The translations under genes were made by a program, and so were the position numbers. Positions 4,845 through 13,726 of a stretch of DNA of 16,574 nt are shown here, in pieces (position 1 is the stretch's first letter; every line of letters begins with the position of its first letter). Under the pieces are notes generated by a model. The model saw nothing but the letters and a program-made list of their open reading frames with translations. It ran no database searches and was not told the origin of the DNA. The DNA is from Chloroflexota bacterium (GTDB taxonomy: Bacteria; Chloroflexota; Dehalococcoidia; Tepidiformales; Tepidiformaceae): positions 1 through 16,574 of the forward strand of contig CAUJEQ010000009.1 of the NCBI GenBank assembly GCA_963169135.1. Direction: 5' to 3'.

Positions 4845-7800
4845 CTATCGCCTGCCCTTGATTCGGGCCGCCTCTCTAATGATTTTCGAGAGCTCCTCGA
4901 CGCCGTACGGCTTCGCCAGCACCGTCAGCCCAAACCGTTCGACAACCTGGAGGACACCCGGGTCCGTCATCGCCCCGGTAGCGATGATGGTCCTCGGAAT
5001 GAGCTGCGGCGCTATCCGGGCGAACCCCTCGAGCACCTGGTCAGCGGTCTCTGTCGCGAGGCGGTAGTCGCACAACACCACGTCGAAGTCCTGCAGGGCC
5101 GCGAGTTCGAGCGCCGCATCCGCGTTTTCCGCCGTCTCGCATTCGTGGCCGAGGCTGGCGATCAGGCGCTGGCAAACTTTTCGCAGGCTCGGCTCATCAT
5201 CAACGACCAGCACCCGCGAGACGGGCCCACGCACGCCAGCCTCGGCGGAGGGTGGTTGGGCGGGCTTTCCCGCCGAAGCCGGAAGCTCGACGGTGAAGGT
5301 GGTCCCGGCGCCAGGCACGGACGTGACCGCGACAGTGCCCTCGTGGGACTGGATGATCGAGTAGGAAAGTGAGAGCCCCAGGCCCGTGCCGAGCCCCGGC
5401 TTCGTGGTGAAGAACGGTTCGAAGATGCGCGCCCGCGTGGCCTCATCCATCCCCGCACCATTGTCGGCAACGATGATCCGGGTGCGGTCTCCCCGGCACT
5501 CAGCCGCAATCGTGAGGCGCGCGCCAGGGCGGCCGGCAAGCACCTGCTCGGCGTTGGTTACCAGGTTGAGGATCACCTGCGTCAGCTGGTGCTCGTTGCC
5601 CCAGACCACGCACTCCGGCTCAATCCGTATCTCTGCTGTAATGCCCAGCTGGGTCCAGTGCGTGCGCCGCAGCCGCTCGATGTGGGCCACGAGCTCGACA
5701 ACCGGCACCAGCTGCCGTTCCGAGGTCCCCGGGCGCGCGATGAAGAGCAGGTCGCGCACGATATTCCGCGCCCGGAGCGCCTCTTTCTGGATGATGCCGA
5801 TCTCTTCGCCGACCGGCGTTGCCGCCTCGTTCAGCGCGATGATCTCGGCGAAACCCAGGATCGCCGTCAGCGGATTGTTCAACTCGTGGGCCACACCACC
5901 GATGAGCTCGCCGAGGGCGGCCAGGCGCGATGCTTGCTCCATCCGCTCGCGGTTGTGCTCCGCCTCCTCCTCCCGGAGCACGTCGGCGGTGACGTCAATC
6001 GCCACCAGCAGCACCTTCATCCGCGGGTCGGCCAGCGGCACCAGCTCGTAGTCGAAATGCGTCAGCTGCCCATCGATCGTCAGCGAAGCCCGCCCCTGCG
6101 CCGGCTCCCCGCGGATGAAGGCCGCTACATAGTTTTCGCGAACCTCGCCGGGGAGGTGCGGCATCAGGTCCTGCCAGTCCGTCACCGGGACATCCGGGTT
6201 CAGCGCCCGCAGGATCTTCCGTCCCACGTCGTTCGCGAACACTGCCTGGCCCTGGACATCAATCAGGATGACGCCCTCGGTCAGGGACCGCAGGATCAGG
6301 CTGTAGAGGTCTCCCTGGCGGGCGACCTCCTCCTGCGCGCGTGCTGCTTCGATGGCCGGGCCTACCACCTGGACGAGCTTGCGGAGGAGCTCCAGGTGCC
6401 TCTCCGAGAACGTGAACGCCGGGTCGCGCGAGGCCGCCAGGAACATACTCGTCATCGACCCACCCGAGTAATAGGACGTGAGTGCAAAGGCATGGACGCC
6501 GAACGGCGCGTAGGCGCTCCCGGCCTCCAGGTGGTCGACATTCCCGGTCGCCTGGCCGTGGTCGCGGGCGGCGAAGCCCGCCGGGGTGAACGGGATCGCC
6601 AGCTTGTTCGCCCCGAACAAGTCCCTGAGGACCGGGTCCGAGATACGGTAATGGGTCGCATCGCCGTGCACTTCGCCATTGAGAATGACCGGCTCGGGGA
6701 TGAACCCGCCGATTGCAGCCGGCAGCGCGTTGATGATGCGGTCGGCATCGGCTTCGCGCGCACAGACGGCAGCTACCTCGGCCAGGACGCGCTGCTCCTC
6801 CGCTTCCTCGCGAGCGCGCATGGCGGCGCGGGCGTTCTCCATCGCCGGGCCAACGATCTGCGAGATGAGCCGGAAGAGAGCACGCTCGCGGCGCCCGAAC
6901 CGGTACTCCTTCGCCCGCGAACCAACCAGGAGAAAGCCTACGGTAACACCCGCCGCCCGCACAGCCGTGGTGCAGGTCGCGTGGATGCTGAACTCGCGGA
7001 GCATGCTGTCGGGGGCGATATCGCCGGGCAGCTCCGGTGCATGGATCTGGCCGAGTTCGTCGGCCAACTGCGTGTAGGGGTCGATGGGCAGGCTGAGGAA
7101 GGTGCCGTCCCCCCGCGGATAGACCACCTCGTCGCCATCGCGGAAGCCGAAGATGACGACGGGCCGGGGCACCAGCACCCGCAGCGGCCGGTGGAGTGCG
7201 TTCACCAGCCCCGCTGGCTCTCCCTCGCGCGCGCACACCGCCGCGATTTCCGCGAGCACCCGCTGGTCTTCCGCCTCCTGGCGCTCCCGTTCGAGCGCTC
7301 GCACGTTCGCCATCGCCGGGCCGACGATGTCCGCGATCAGGCGGATCAGCCGCAGCTCGCGCGGGCCGTAGTCGAAGTCCGGGTCGCGCGACCCGACCAC
7401 CAGCAGGCCGACCGTCGATCCGGCGGAACTTGCGGCCGTCACCACATGGCGCTGCAGCCCGACCCGTTCCAATTCGGCCTTTCCCTCGGGGCTCCCGCCC
7501 GAATCGGGGGGAGGCGGGACGACCACCTGCCCCTCATCGATGGCCCGCCCGAAGTACGGACCAACCGGCAGGGTCACGGGTCCACCGTCCTTGCTGGGGA
7601 ACACCACCGCGCCGGACTCGACGTACCCGAAGTTCACGAACGGCTTCGGCACGAACAGGCCAACCGCCTCCCGCAGGCTCGATGCGATGGCCAGGCTCCC
7701 GGTTTCACCAGCGACTGCCGCGGCCGCCCGGGCGATGATCCCTTGCTCCTCGGCCTCTGCTGCGCTCAGGGCGATGCGCCGCTCGTTGGCAATAGCGTAC

Positions 7801-10800
7801 GACAGCAGGCTCCCGACCAGTTCGAAGAACGTCCGCTCCGGCCGCCGGAACGGCGCGTGCGTCTTCCGTCCCACCGTTAACGCGCCTTCAACCCCGGTGC
7901 CCGCCGAAAGCAGCACGCTGAACACCATCCGCAGGCCAACGTCAAAGAGGTTGCCCGGCGCTCCGTTGTCCCGGCCTTCGAGGCCGTACTGGCTACTCCG
8001 CAGGTTGTTTTCCACCAGGTAGTTCAGCCCGCTCGGGTCGAACGGCAACTCTCGCCCATCCGCGTCTAACACCGGGATCGACCGCATCGTCCGGAAACCT
8101 TCGCCCACCGGTTCGCGCGCCACTACCGAGCAGTAGTCAAAGCCCACCCCCTCCAGGAGCAGTTCGCGCAGCCGGTTGAAGTGCACTTCCACCGGTTCGC
8201 CGTCGCTCAACAGGATGGCCAGTTCGCTGAGCACCCGGTTCCGGAGCGCTTCCGCTTCGCGGGCGCGTGTCTTGGCGTGGTTCGCCGCGGCTTGCCCCAG
8301 GAGCGCCGCCACCAGCTCGATGAACGCCATGTCCCGTTCGCTGTACGCGAGGTCGTCACGCCGGGCGATTGTGAGCAGCCCCTCCGGCCCTTCGGTATTG
8401 GGTATCAGCGCCGTCACGCCGCGCTGGAAGCCCGCCCGGTCCAGCGCCGCTGGCACCGCTCGCCCTTCGACGTGTGCCGTCCGGTACTGCGTGATGCCGC
8501 TGTTCTCGTTGCGGACGACGTCGACACCCGCCGGCTCGAACAATACGGGCTTCCCATCGAGCAACAGCTCTTCCGAGCGCGATGCGCTAAAGCCCCCGGT
8601 CACCGGATCGGCCAGCGTGATCGAAATGAAGTCGAACCCGACCGCCTGGAGGAGCAACTCCGAAAGCCGATCGAAGTGGTCCTGCACGCTGTTCCCGCCC
8701 TGCAGCAACACGGCGAGCTCGGAAAGCACCTGGCTGCGGATCGTCTCCGCGCGCGACTCCTCAACCTTCCGGTGGTTGGCAATCGCCTGGGCAAGGAGTG
8801 TCCCGAGGATCTCGAGGTAGGCGCAATCCTCCGCATTGAACGCTTCATCTTCCTGGCGCCCTACCAGCAGATAGCCGAGGACCGAACCCTCCTGGCGAAG
8901 CGAAACCGTTGCACCGCGCTGCAACCCTCCATCGCGCGAACGCGCTCCCACCGGACCGTCGAGCGCAGCGATCGGCCCTTCGGCAACACCGCCCCCCTCC
9001 ATCATTTCGGTCAGCTCCTTGCCCAGGTCGTCCACACTGAGGACTGCCCCGGCCTCGAACATCTTGCGGACGCTCTGGACGACGCGCAGGCGGCGCCGGC
9101 CTTCGGCGACCAGCAGCACCATGCCATCGAACGGCAAGACCTCCCGGAGCTGTTCTGACAACCGCTGGAAGAACGCCTCCGGCGGCTCGCCGTGGTTCAG
9201 GAGCACCGCGATCTCGCTCAGAAGGCGCGAACGGGCCGCCGCGCGCATGGATTCCTCCAGCCGCCGCCGGTTGGTAATCGCCTGGCCGAGCATTCGCGCG
9301 AGCGTCACCAGGAAGCGCCGCTCGTCGGCCGTGAACCCGATGTCCCGTTTCCGGGCTACCGTGAAGAACCCCTCCACCCGGTCCTCGACCTCGATGAGGG
9401 CGGACGCGCCTCGCACGAATCCCGCCTCGTGGAGCGCGCGGGCAGTTCCAACTGCCGGGTCGGTCCTATCGAATCGGTAGCTGACCAGGCCCTCGCCGCC
9501 AGCCCGGAGTTGGGGAATGCCAAGCGCACTCTCGCTCTGCACTTCCTCCCCGGCCCCAACGCCTTCGGGCTCCATCGCGACCCGGCGGAAGTAACCCGGC
9601 TCATCGGCCGGTTCGAACAGGCTCACGTACTCGAATTCGACGCTCTCATGGAGCAAGGGGAGGACCTGGTCGAAGATCGTGCGGACCGGCTGGCCGCTGT
9701 TCAACAAGAGTGAGGCATCGTTGAGGAGCCGGGCACGCGCGGCGGCCACCTGCGTCCGAGCGAGCCGTTGCTGGTTCACAATCGCCTGGCCGAGCATCGT
9801 CGAAAGGGTCTCCAGGAACGCCACCTCGTCGGCCTCGTAGCGCTCCACTCTCCGGCGGGCCAGCGAGAGGAATCCCAACAATGTCCCGCTCCGCCGAATC
9901 GGGATCGACACCGCCCGCCGCATCCCCTGCGTGTGCATCACACGGTTGAACCGCGACTTGTCTACCTGGCCGTCCACGCGGTACTGGACCACCACGTTCG
10001 GGGCCTCGTCCAGGAGATCCATGCGCAGCTCTTCGAGCGTGGCGACCGAGCCCGCCGGACGCAGGAGCTCCGGCCGCGAACCCACCATGCGCATCGTCCC
10101 CGGCGCCTCGCCCGGCTCCAGGAAGCCCACGTAGTCGACCTCGAGCGCCACGTCTATCAGGTCCAGCAGCCGCTGGAAAATGGCGTCGATGCGCCCGCCC
10201 TGGTTCAACAGGAGCGCGACCTCGTTCAACACGTGCGAGCGCGCGGCCGTGGATTGCATCCGGCTGAACCGGCGGTGGTTCGCCAGCGCCTGCCCGAAGA
10301 TGTTTGCGACGAGCGAGATGAACTCGCGCTCCATGGCGCAGAACGCCGCCTTGCTCTTCCGCCCGAAGGAAATCAACCCGAGCGGCTCTCCCGCGTGCAT
10401 CAACGCCGCATCGACTATTCGGACGATCCCGGCCGTATGCAGAGGCGCTGCCATCGGCCCCACCCGGTCGGTACGGGTCTCCGTCAGGCCACCATTGTCC
10501 ACAACGAGCTGAACGACGTCGCCATGCTCTCCGGGATCGACCCGATCGTGCAGGGCAACCGGGAGTTCGGCGGCGAAGACGTTGCGCCCATCCTGCCTCA
10601 GGATGAGCGAGGCATAGTCGAAGTCGAGCGCTTCGCCCAGGATCTCCGCCAGGTCCCGGAAGACATCCGCGGGCGCATCGCCCGTGTTGAGCGCGAGCGA
10701 GAGCGCGTTCGCCGCCCGTGCCCGTTCCGCTGCGAGCCGGGCATCCCGCAGGTCGCGCTCCTGGCGGACCGCCGTGGCGAGCAGCCGCGCCACCGCCTGC

Positions 10801-11306
10801 AAGAACTCCACCTGATCTGCCCTGAACGGCTCGTCGCGTTTGCGCGCGGTGATAAAGACCCCATGCGCCTCCCCGTCGGCGAGGAGCGCCGTGGCCCATG
10901 CCCGCGCCATCCCGCCAGCGTCGAGGTTCCGCGCGCTATCGAGCGCCGGCATCGCCGCCGTCGCGAAGTCGAGGCCATCCGGTAACCCCGCAATCAGCCC
11001 CAGGCCCACCGTCTCCTCACGGAATCGCGCACCCGCCACAGCGCGCCCCATGTCGAAGGGAAACGAGGCAACCGCCCGGACGTACCGGGGATCCGTATCG
11101 ACAACAAACAGCGACGTGAAGTCGAAATCGGCCGCCTCCCGCAGCCGACCGGCGAGAGACGCGAAGATATCCGCCACCGAACCGCGCTCGTTCACGAGCA
11201 ATGCAAGTTCGAGGAGGAGGTCGCGGTGCGCAGCCGGGGCGGCGTCAGACCTGGACATGCGAAAGCTGTCCTGTCCCCATTCCAGGAGTTTCGTCAGTTC
11301 GAGCAC
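4845..11306 (-). CDS. Giant cytoplasmic hybrid histidine kinase: ten GAF domains, PAS, HisKA, HATPase, receiver
   Basis: The 2,153-residue protein has no clear transmembrane segment. GAF domains begin near residues 30, 200, 357, 525, 693, 858, 1023, 1188, 1348 and 1505. Units 1-7 share a header like 'RLLSEIAVLLNHGEPPEAFF' and a tail like 'MLGQAITNRRRLEE'. Units 8-10 form a second subfamily (headers like RVLAEIAAVCARE, tails like VVGPAMANVRA). A PAS domain follows (about 1665-1775). HisKA has phospho-acceptor His1807 in GGVAHELNNPL. The ATPase has N1914/N1918, DNGAG 1948-1952 and GLGTGLGLSL. The receiver has DDE at 2036-2038, phospho-Asp 2080, Thr2110 and Lys2132. All catalytic residues are present. 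It probably integrates several intracellular signals by phosphorelay; no output domain or adjacent response regulator is encoded. The start is a GTG at 11306; ATG 11258 is an alternative. Confidence 0.93.
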   Translation of the reverse strand: MLELTKLLEWGQDSFRMSRSDAAPAAHRDLLLELALLVNERGSVADIFASLAGRLREAADFDFTSLFVVDTDPRYVRAVASFPFDMGRAVAGARFREETVGLGLIAGLPDGLDFATAAMPALDSARNLDAGGMARAWATALLADGEAHGVFITARKRDEPFRADQVEFLQAVARLLATAVRQERDLRDARLAAERARAANALSLALNTGDAPADVFRDLAEILGEALDFDYASLILRQDGRNVFAAELPVALHDRVDPGEHGDVVQLVVDNGGLTETRTDRVGPMAAPLHTAGIVRIVDAALMHAGEPLGLISFGRKSKAAFCAMEREFISLVANIFGQALANHRRFSRMQSTAARSHVLNEVALLLNQGGRIDAIFQRLLDLIDVALEVDYVGFLEPGEAPGTMRMVGSRPELLRPAGSVATLEELRMDLLDEAPNVVVQYRVDGQVDKSRFNRVMHTQGMRRAVSIPIRRSGTLLGFLSLARRRVERYEADEVAFLETLSTMLGQAIVNQQRLARTQVAAARARLLNDASLLLNSGQPVRTIFDQVLPLLHESVEFEYVSLFEPADEPGYFRRVAMEPEGVGAGEEVQSESALGIPQLRAGGEGLVSYRFDRTDPAVGTARALHEAGFVRGASALIEVEDRVEGFFTVARKRDIGFTADERRFLVTLARMLGQAITNRRRLEESMRAAARSRLLSEIAVLLNHGEPPEAFFQRLSEQLREVLPFDGMVLLVAEGRRRLRVVQSVRKMFEAGAVLSVDDLGKELTEMMEGGGVAEGPIAALDGPVGARSRDGGLQRGATVSLRQEGSVLGYLLVGRQEDEAFNAEDCAYLEILGTLLAQAIANHRKVEESRAETIRSQVLSELAVLLQGGNSVQDHFDRLSELLLQAVGFDFISITLADPVTGGFSASRSEELLLDGKPVLFEPAGVDVVRNENSGITQYRTAHVEGRAVPAALDRAGFQRGVTALIPNTEGPEGLLTIARRDDLAYSERDMAFIELVAALLGQAAANHAKTRAREAEALRNRVLSELAILLSDGEPVEVHFNRLRELLLEGVGFDYCSVVAREPVGEGFRTMRSIPVLDADGRELPFDPSGLNYLVENNLRSSQYGLEGRDNGAPGNLFDVGLRMVFSVLLSAGTGVEGALTVGRKTHAPFRRPERTFFELVGSLLSYAIANERRIALSAAEAEEQGIIARAAAAVAGETGSLAIASSLREAVGLFVPKPFVNFGYVESGAVVFPSKDGGPVTLPVGPYFGRAIDEGQVVVPPPPDSGGSPEGKAELERVGLQRHVVTAASSAGSTVGLLVVGSRDPDFDYGPRELRLIRLIADIVGPAMANVRALERERQEAEDQRVLAEIAAVCAREGEPAGLVNALHRPLRVLVPRPVVIFGFRDGDEVVYPRGDGTFLSLPIDPYTQLADELGQIHAPELPGDIAPDSMLREFSIHATCTTAVRAAGVTVGFLLVGSRAKEYRFGRRERALFRLISQIVGPAMENARAAMRAREEAEEQRVLAEVAAVCAREADADRIINALPAAIGGFIPEPVILNGEVHGDATHYRISDPVLRDLFGANKLAIPFTPAGFAARDHGQATGNVDHLEAGSAYAPFGVHAFALTSYYSGGSMTSMFLAASRDPAFTFSERHLELLRKLVQVVGPAIEAARAQEEVARQGDLYSLILRSLTEGVILIDVQGQAVFANDVGRKILRALNPDVPVTDWQDLMPHLPGEVRENYVAAFIRGEPAQGRASLTIDGQLTHFDYELVPLADPRMKVLLVAIDVTADVLREEEAEHNRERMEQASRLAALGELIGGVAHELNNPLTAILGFAEIIALNEAATPVGEEIGIIQKEALRARNIVRDLLFIARPGTSERQLVPVVELVAHIERLRRTHWTQLGITAEIRIEPECVVWGNEHQLTQVILNLVTNAEQVLAGRPGARLTIAAECRGDRTRIIVADNGAGMDEATRARIFEPFFTTKPGLGTGLGLSLSYSIIQSHEGTVAVTSVPGAGTTFTVELPASAGKPAQPPSAEAGVRGPVSRVLVVDDEPSLRKVCQRLIASLGHECETAENADAALELAALQDFDVVLCDYRLATETADQVLEGFARIAPQLIPRTIIATGAMTDPGVLQVVERFGLTVLAKPYGVEELSKIIREAARIKGRR

Positions 11307-11384
11307 CCTCGCCTATGAGGGAGTTCCCGAATAGACCACGCCAGTCTGCGCCAAACGCCCATTGGAGCGCACCCCCCGGTGTGA

Positions 11385-11390
11385 AACCCT
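11385..11390 (+). promoter_or_regulatory. Weak -10-like hexamer AACCCT (with upstream TGA) of the M23 gene
   Basis: AACCCT ends 7 nt before ATG 11398, with TGA directly upstream as in an extended -10. It departs from TAnnnT at the first base. No Shine-Dalgarno precedes the ATG. It lies in the 91-bp divergent region 11307-11397 shared with the giant kinase gene. Confidence 0.25.
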
Positions 11391-11397
11391 CCTCCAC

Positions 11398-12042
11398 ATG
11401 ACAGCTATCACGTTCGGCCCGGCCGTCGCCGGCGCCACCACCTTTACCGGGCTCCCGGCGGGCGGTGCGATCACCTCGCGCTTCGGCGCGCGCGATATCC
11501 CCGAGCACGCCGGGGGCCACACGGGCGTCGATATCGGGGCGCCCGCGGGCACGCCCGTCCGGGCGCCGGCTCCGGGACTCGTCCGCGCGGCCGCCGAAAG
11601 CCCGGTCTTCGGCAAGTACGTCACGCTCGCGCACACCGGCGGCTGGGAGACGCTCTATGCCCACCTGTCGCGAGTCGATGTACTTCCGGGCCAGTATCTG
11701 CGGCGGGGCGACGGCCTCGGTCTCACCGGCTCGACGGGGCTCAGCACCGGGCCGCACCTCCACTGGGGACTCGCCGTTGGTGGCAGCCCGCTCACCGCCG
11801 GCACGCACCTCCGCGACCCCCTCGCATATCTCTCGGCCACGCCCGCGGTCGTCGATGTCGAACGCACGTTGGGTGCCGCCGCCCACGCCATCTACGGCGC
11901 GCTCCAGGCGGCCGGCGCGGCGCTCGGTACGCGCACGGAAGCAGACTTCGCCCTCTACCCGCCCGGTTCCCTCGAACGCGCGATCCTTGCCGTCCAGCGC
12001 GCGGCCAACCCGCTCATCGCGCGCTACGTGGTCCGCGGCTAA
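11398..12042 (+). CDS. M23-family zinc metallopeptidase (LytM/peptidoglycan endopeptidase fold)
   Basis: The 214-residue protein carries the M23 motifs. HTGVD has zinc ligands His41 and Asp45, in GGHTGVDIGAPAGTPV. YAHL has His89. GPHLHWGL has His120 and His122. Family members cleave peptide cross-links in peptidoglycan or related peptides. No N-terminal signal peptide or lipobox is visible: the protein begins MTAITFGPAVAGATTFTGLP and the catalytic domain starts within about 25 residues. It is therefore either cytoplasmic, exported by an unusual route, or of phage-lysin origin. The C-terminal 60 residues are Ala-rich and helical. The frame is open from a TTG at 11362, but ATG 11398 fits the domain and the promoter spacing better. 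The hydrolase gene follows 34 bp downstream. Confidence 0.85.
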   Translation: MTAITFGPAVAGATTFTGLPAGGAITSRFGARDIPEHAGGHTGVDIGAPAGTPVRAPAPGLVRAAAESPVFGKYVTLAHTGGWETLYAHLSRVDVLPGQYLRRGDGLGLTGSTGLSTGPHLHWGLAVGGSPLTAGTHLRDPLAYLSATPAVVDVERTLGAAAHAIYGALQAAGAALGTRTEADFALYPPGSLERAILAVQRAANPLIARYVVRG

Positions 12043-12062
12043 CGCCAACGGGGAGCGCCCTG

Positions 12063-12068
12063 TACCCT
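12063..12068 (+). promoter_or_regulatory. -10-like hexamer TACCCT of the hydrolase gene
   Basis: TACCCT ends only 2 nt before the first ATG (12071) but 8 nt before the second in-frame ATG (12077). The second spacing matches the other leaderless-type genes here, so it favours 12077 as the start. Confidence 0.4.
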
Positions 12069-12076
12069 GAATGGCC

Positions 12077-12928
12077 ATGGAACCCGTTTCGCGCTACTTC
12101 ATGTCGCAGCGCCTGAAGATGCATTACCTGGTCTGGGGCGATGAGGCAAAGCCGCCAATCATCTTGATCCACGGCACCCGCGACCACGCGCGCTCCTGGC
12201 AGCGCACTGCAGATGCGCTGGCCGGACGCTACTGCGTCTACGCCCCGGACCTCCGCGGCCACGGCGATTCGGCGTGGGCTGTCGGCGGCAACTACTCCAT
12301 CATCGATTACGCGCTCGACATCCACGCACTCGGCGAGGCCATCGGACGCGCGCCCTACACCATCATCGGCCACTCACTCGGCGGCGGCGTCTCGCTCCAG
12401 TACGCCGGCACCTTCCCCGAGAAAGTCTCGAAACTGGTCACCATCGAAGGCCTGGGCGGCCTCGGCTGGCAGCGGGAACGCCGTCCCGCGCACGAACGGA
12501 TGCGCGCCTGGATCGAAAGCATGCACCGCCTCGAAGGCCGCGTCCTTCACACCTACCCCACCATCGAGGACGCCACCCGCCGCATGCGCGAGGCCAACCG
12601 CCACCTCTCGCCCGAACTCGCCCGCTTCCTGACCGAACACGGTGTCCGCGAAGCCGAGGGCGGCTTTACCTGGAAATTCGACAACTACACCCACGCCGGG
12701 TCTCCCTATGAGTTCAACATGGAAGACGCGCGCGACCTCTGGAACCAGATCACCTGCCCCATGCTCATCATCTGGGGCAAGGAGAGCTGGGGATCGCGGG
12801 CCGGCCGGATGGATCTCAGCGCCTTCCACAACTACCGCTCGGTGGAGGTCGAGGATGCCGGCCACTGGGTCCACCACGACCAGTTCGAAACCTTCATGGG
12901 ACATGTGAATGCTTTTCTCGATGCGTAG
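12077..12928 (+). CDS. Alpha/beta hydrolase-fold enzyme
   Basis: The 283-residue protein has a clear alpha/beta hydrolase core: oxyanion-hole strand IILIHGTRDHARSW (28-41), DLRGHGDS (58-65), nucleophile elbow GHSLGGG with Ser100, and catalytic His263 in AGHWVHHDQ. The usual Asp after strand 7 (WGxxD) is replaced by WGKESWGS (Glu236), so the charge-relay acid may be Glu236 or Glu124 (TIEGLGG) after strand 6. A helical cap lies between about 130 and 220. The substrate cannot be predicted; esterases, C-C bond hydrolases and epoxide hydrolases share this fold. ATG 12071 would add two residues, but promoter spacing favours 12077. The 3' end overlaps the DsbA-like gene, which suggests coupled translation. 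Confidence 0.88.
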   Translation: MEPVSRYFMSQRLKMHYLVWGDEAKPPIILIHGTRDHARSWQRTADALAGRYCVYAPDLRGHGDSAWAVGGNYSIIDYALDIHALGEAIGRAPYTIIGHSLGGGVSLQYAGTFPEKVSKLVTIEGLGGLGWQRERRPAHERMRAWIESMHRLEGRVLHTYPTIEDATRRMREANRHLSPELARFLTEHGVREAEGGFTWKFDNYTHAGSPYEFNMEDARDLWNQITCPMLIIWGKESWGSRAGRMDLSAFHNYRSVEVEDAGHWVHHDQFETFMGHVNAFLDA

Positions 12929-13661
12929 GCCTGCGCGCTGGGCCAGTCTCGCCCTCCTGGGCTTCCTCGCGGCTGGTTTCGCCGCGGCTTGCGGCGGCGA
13001 CGACGACGATGCCGCCGATCCAACCGCGACCGCCGGCGCAACCAACACCCCGGGCGAGGCACCTGGCGGTCCGCGGTCCGAGCACGGCCAGCTCATCGCC
13101 CGTGCCACCATCCCCCTCGAGCTCGCCGATGGCACCGCGATCGGCCGCGCCGACGCCCCCGTCGTAATCGAGGCGTTCGAGGATTTCGGCTGCTCACACT
13201 GCCTCCACTTCACAGCCACCATCGAACCGCACCTGTTCGAGGACTACGTGGCGCGGGGCAAAGTCCGCTTCGTCTACCGCTACTTTCCCCTCCAGCAGGT
13301 CACCGGCTTGGCCGCTATCGCCGCCCACTGCGCCGCCGAACAGGACAGGTTCTGGGAGTATCACAAACTCCTCTTCATCGCCCAGGCCGAGGCCAACAAC
13401 AAGTCCGGCCCGGGCCTCGGCATCGCTTTCGGCCCCGAAAACCTGCGCGCCATGGCGGACGAGGCAGGCCTGGAGTCCGCCGGTTTCGACACCTGCGTGG
13501 CCGGCGACGCAGCCTTCAACATCGTCCAGGGGGATCTGCGCGAGGCCAACAGCCTCGGGCTGCGCGGCACTCCCTCGTTCGTCATCAACGGCGAAGTCCT
13601 CGCCGGAAACCCCGAAACCTTCGACGACTGGAAGAAAGTCCTCGACTCGCTGCTGAAGTAA
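12909..13661 (+). CDS. DsbA-like thioredoxin-fold lipoprotein (thiol-disulfide oxidoreductase)
   Basis: The 250-residue protein starts with a lipoprotein signal (MRRPARW, then a hydrophobic stretch ending GFAAAC; lipid-anchored Cys28). An acidic, Thr/Pro-rich linker (CGGDDDDAADPTA) follows. The thioredoxin-like domain has active site Cys95-Ser-His-Cys98 in FEDFGCSHCLHF and cis-Pro222 in RGTPSFVINGE. Two more cysteines (141 in HCAAEQ, 196 in FDTCV) match a pair often seen in this DsbA/Thioredoxin_4 group. It should act outside the membrane in disulfide formation or isomerisation. The start overlaps the hydrolase gene by 20 nt. ATG 12921 would start exactly at the basic n-region of the signal peptide and is equally plausible. 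Confidence 0.9.
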   Translation: MLFSMRRPARWASLALLGFLAAGFAAACGGDDDDAADPTATAGATNTPGEAPGGPRSEHGQLIARATIPLELADGTAIGRADAPVVIEAFEDFGCSHCLHFTATIEPHLFEDYVARGKVRFVYRYFPLQQVTGLAAIAAHCAAEQDRFWEYHKLLFIAQAEANNKSGPGLGIAFGPENLRAMADEAGLESAGFDTCVAGDAAFNIVQGDLREANSLGLRGTPSFVINGEVLAGNPETFDDWKKVLDSLLK

Positions 13662-13714
13662 CCCGCCCCGGTCGCGGAATCCTGAGTCTCGCCCACCGTC
13701 CTCCGCCTTTGCCG

Positions 13715-13720
13715 TACCAT
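13715..13720 (+). promoter_or_regulatory. -10-like hexamer TACCAT of the corA-like gene
   Basis: TACCAT ends 6 nt before ATG 13727 and no Shine-Dalgarno is visible. The same spacing is seen at the glycosylase and the gene at 16504. It lies in the 65-bp gap after the DsbA-like gene, so the Mg2+-related pair may have its own promoter. Confidence 0.45.
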
Positions 13721-13726
13721 CCAGCA

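Noticed and set aside
5589..7880. A 763-residue open frame on the plus strand
   Set aside because: It lies wholly antisense to the giant kinase gene and has low-complexity Arg/Pro/Asp-rich composition typical of a high-GC shadow frame, with no recognisable domain.
12989..13726. A long N-terminal extension in frame with corA
   Set aside because: It is an Arg-rich shadow of the DsbA-like gene; the CorA fold begins at ATG 13727, which has its own -10-like element.
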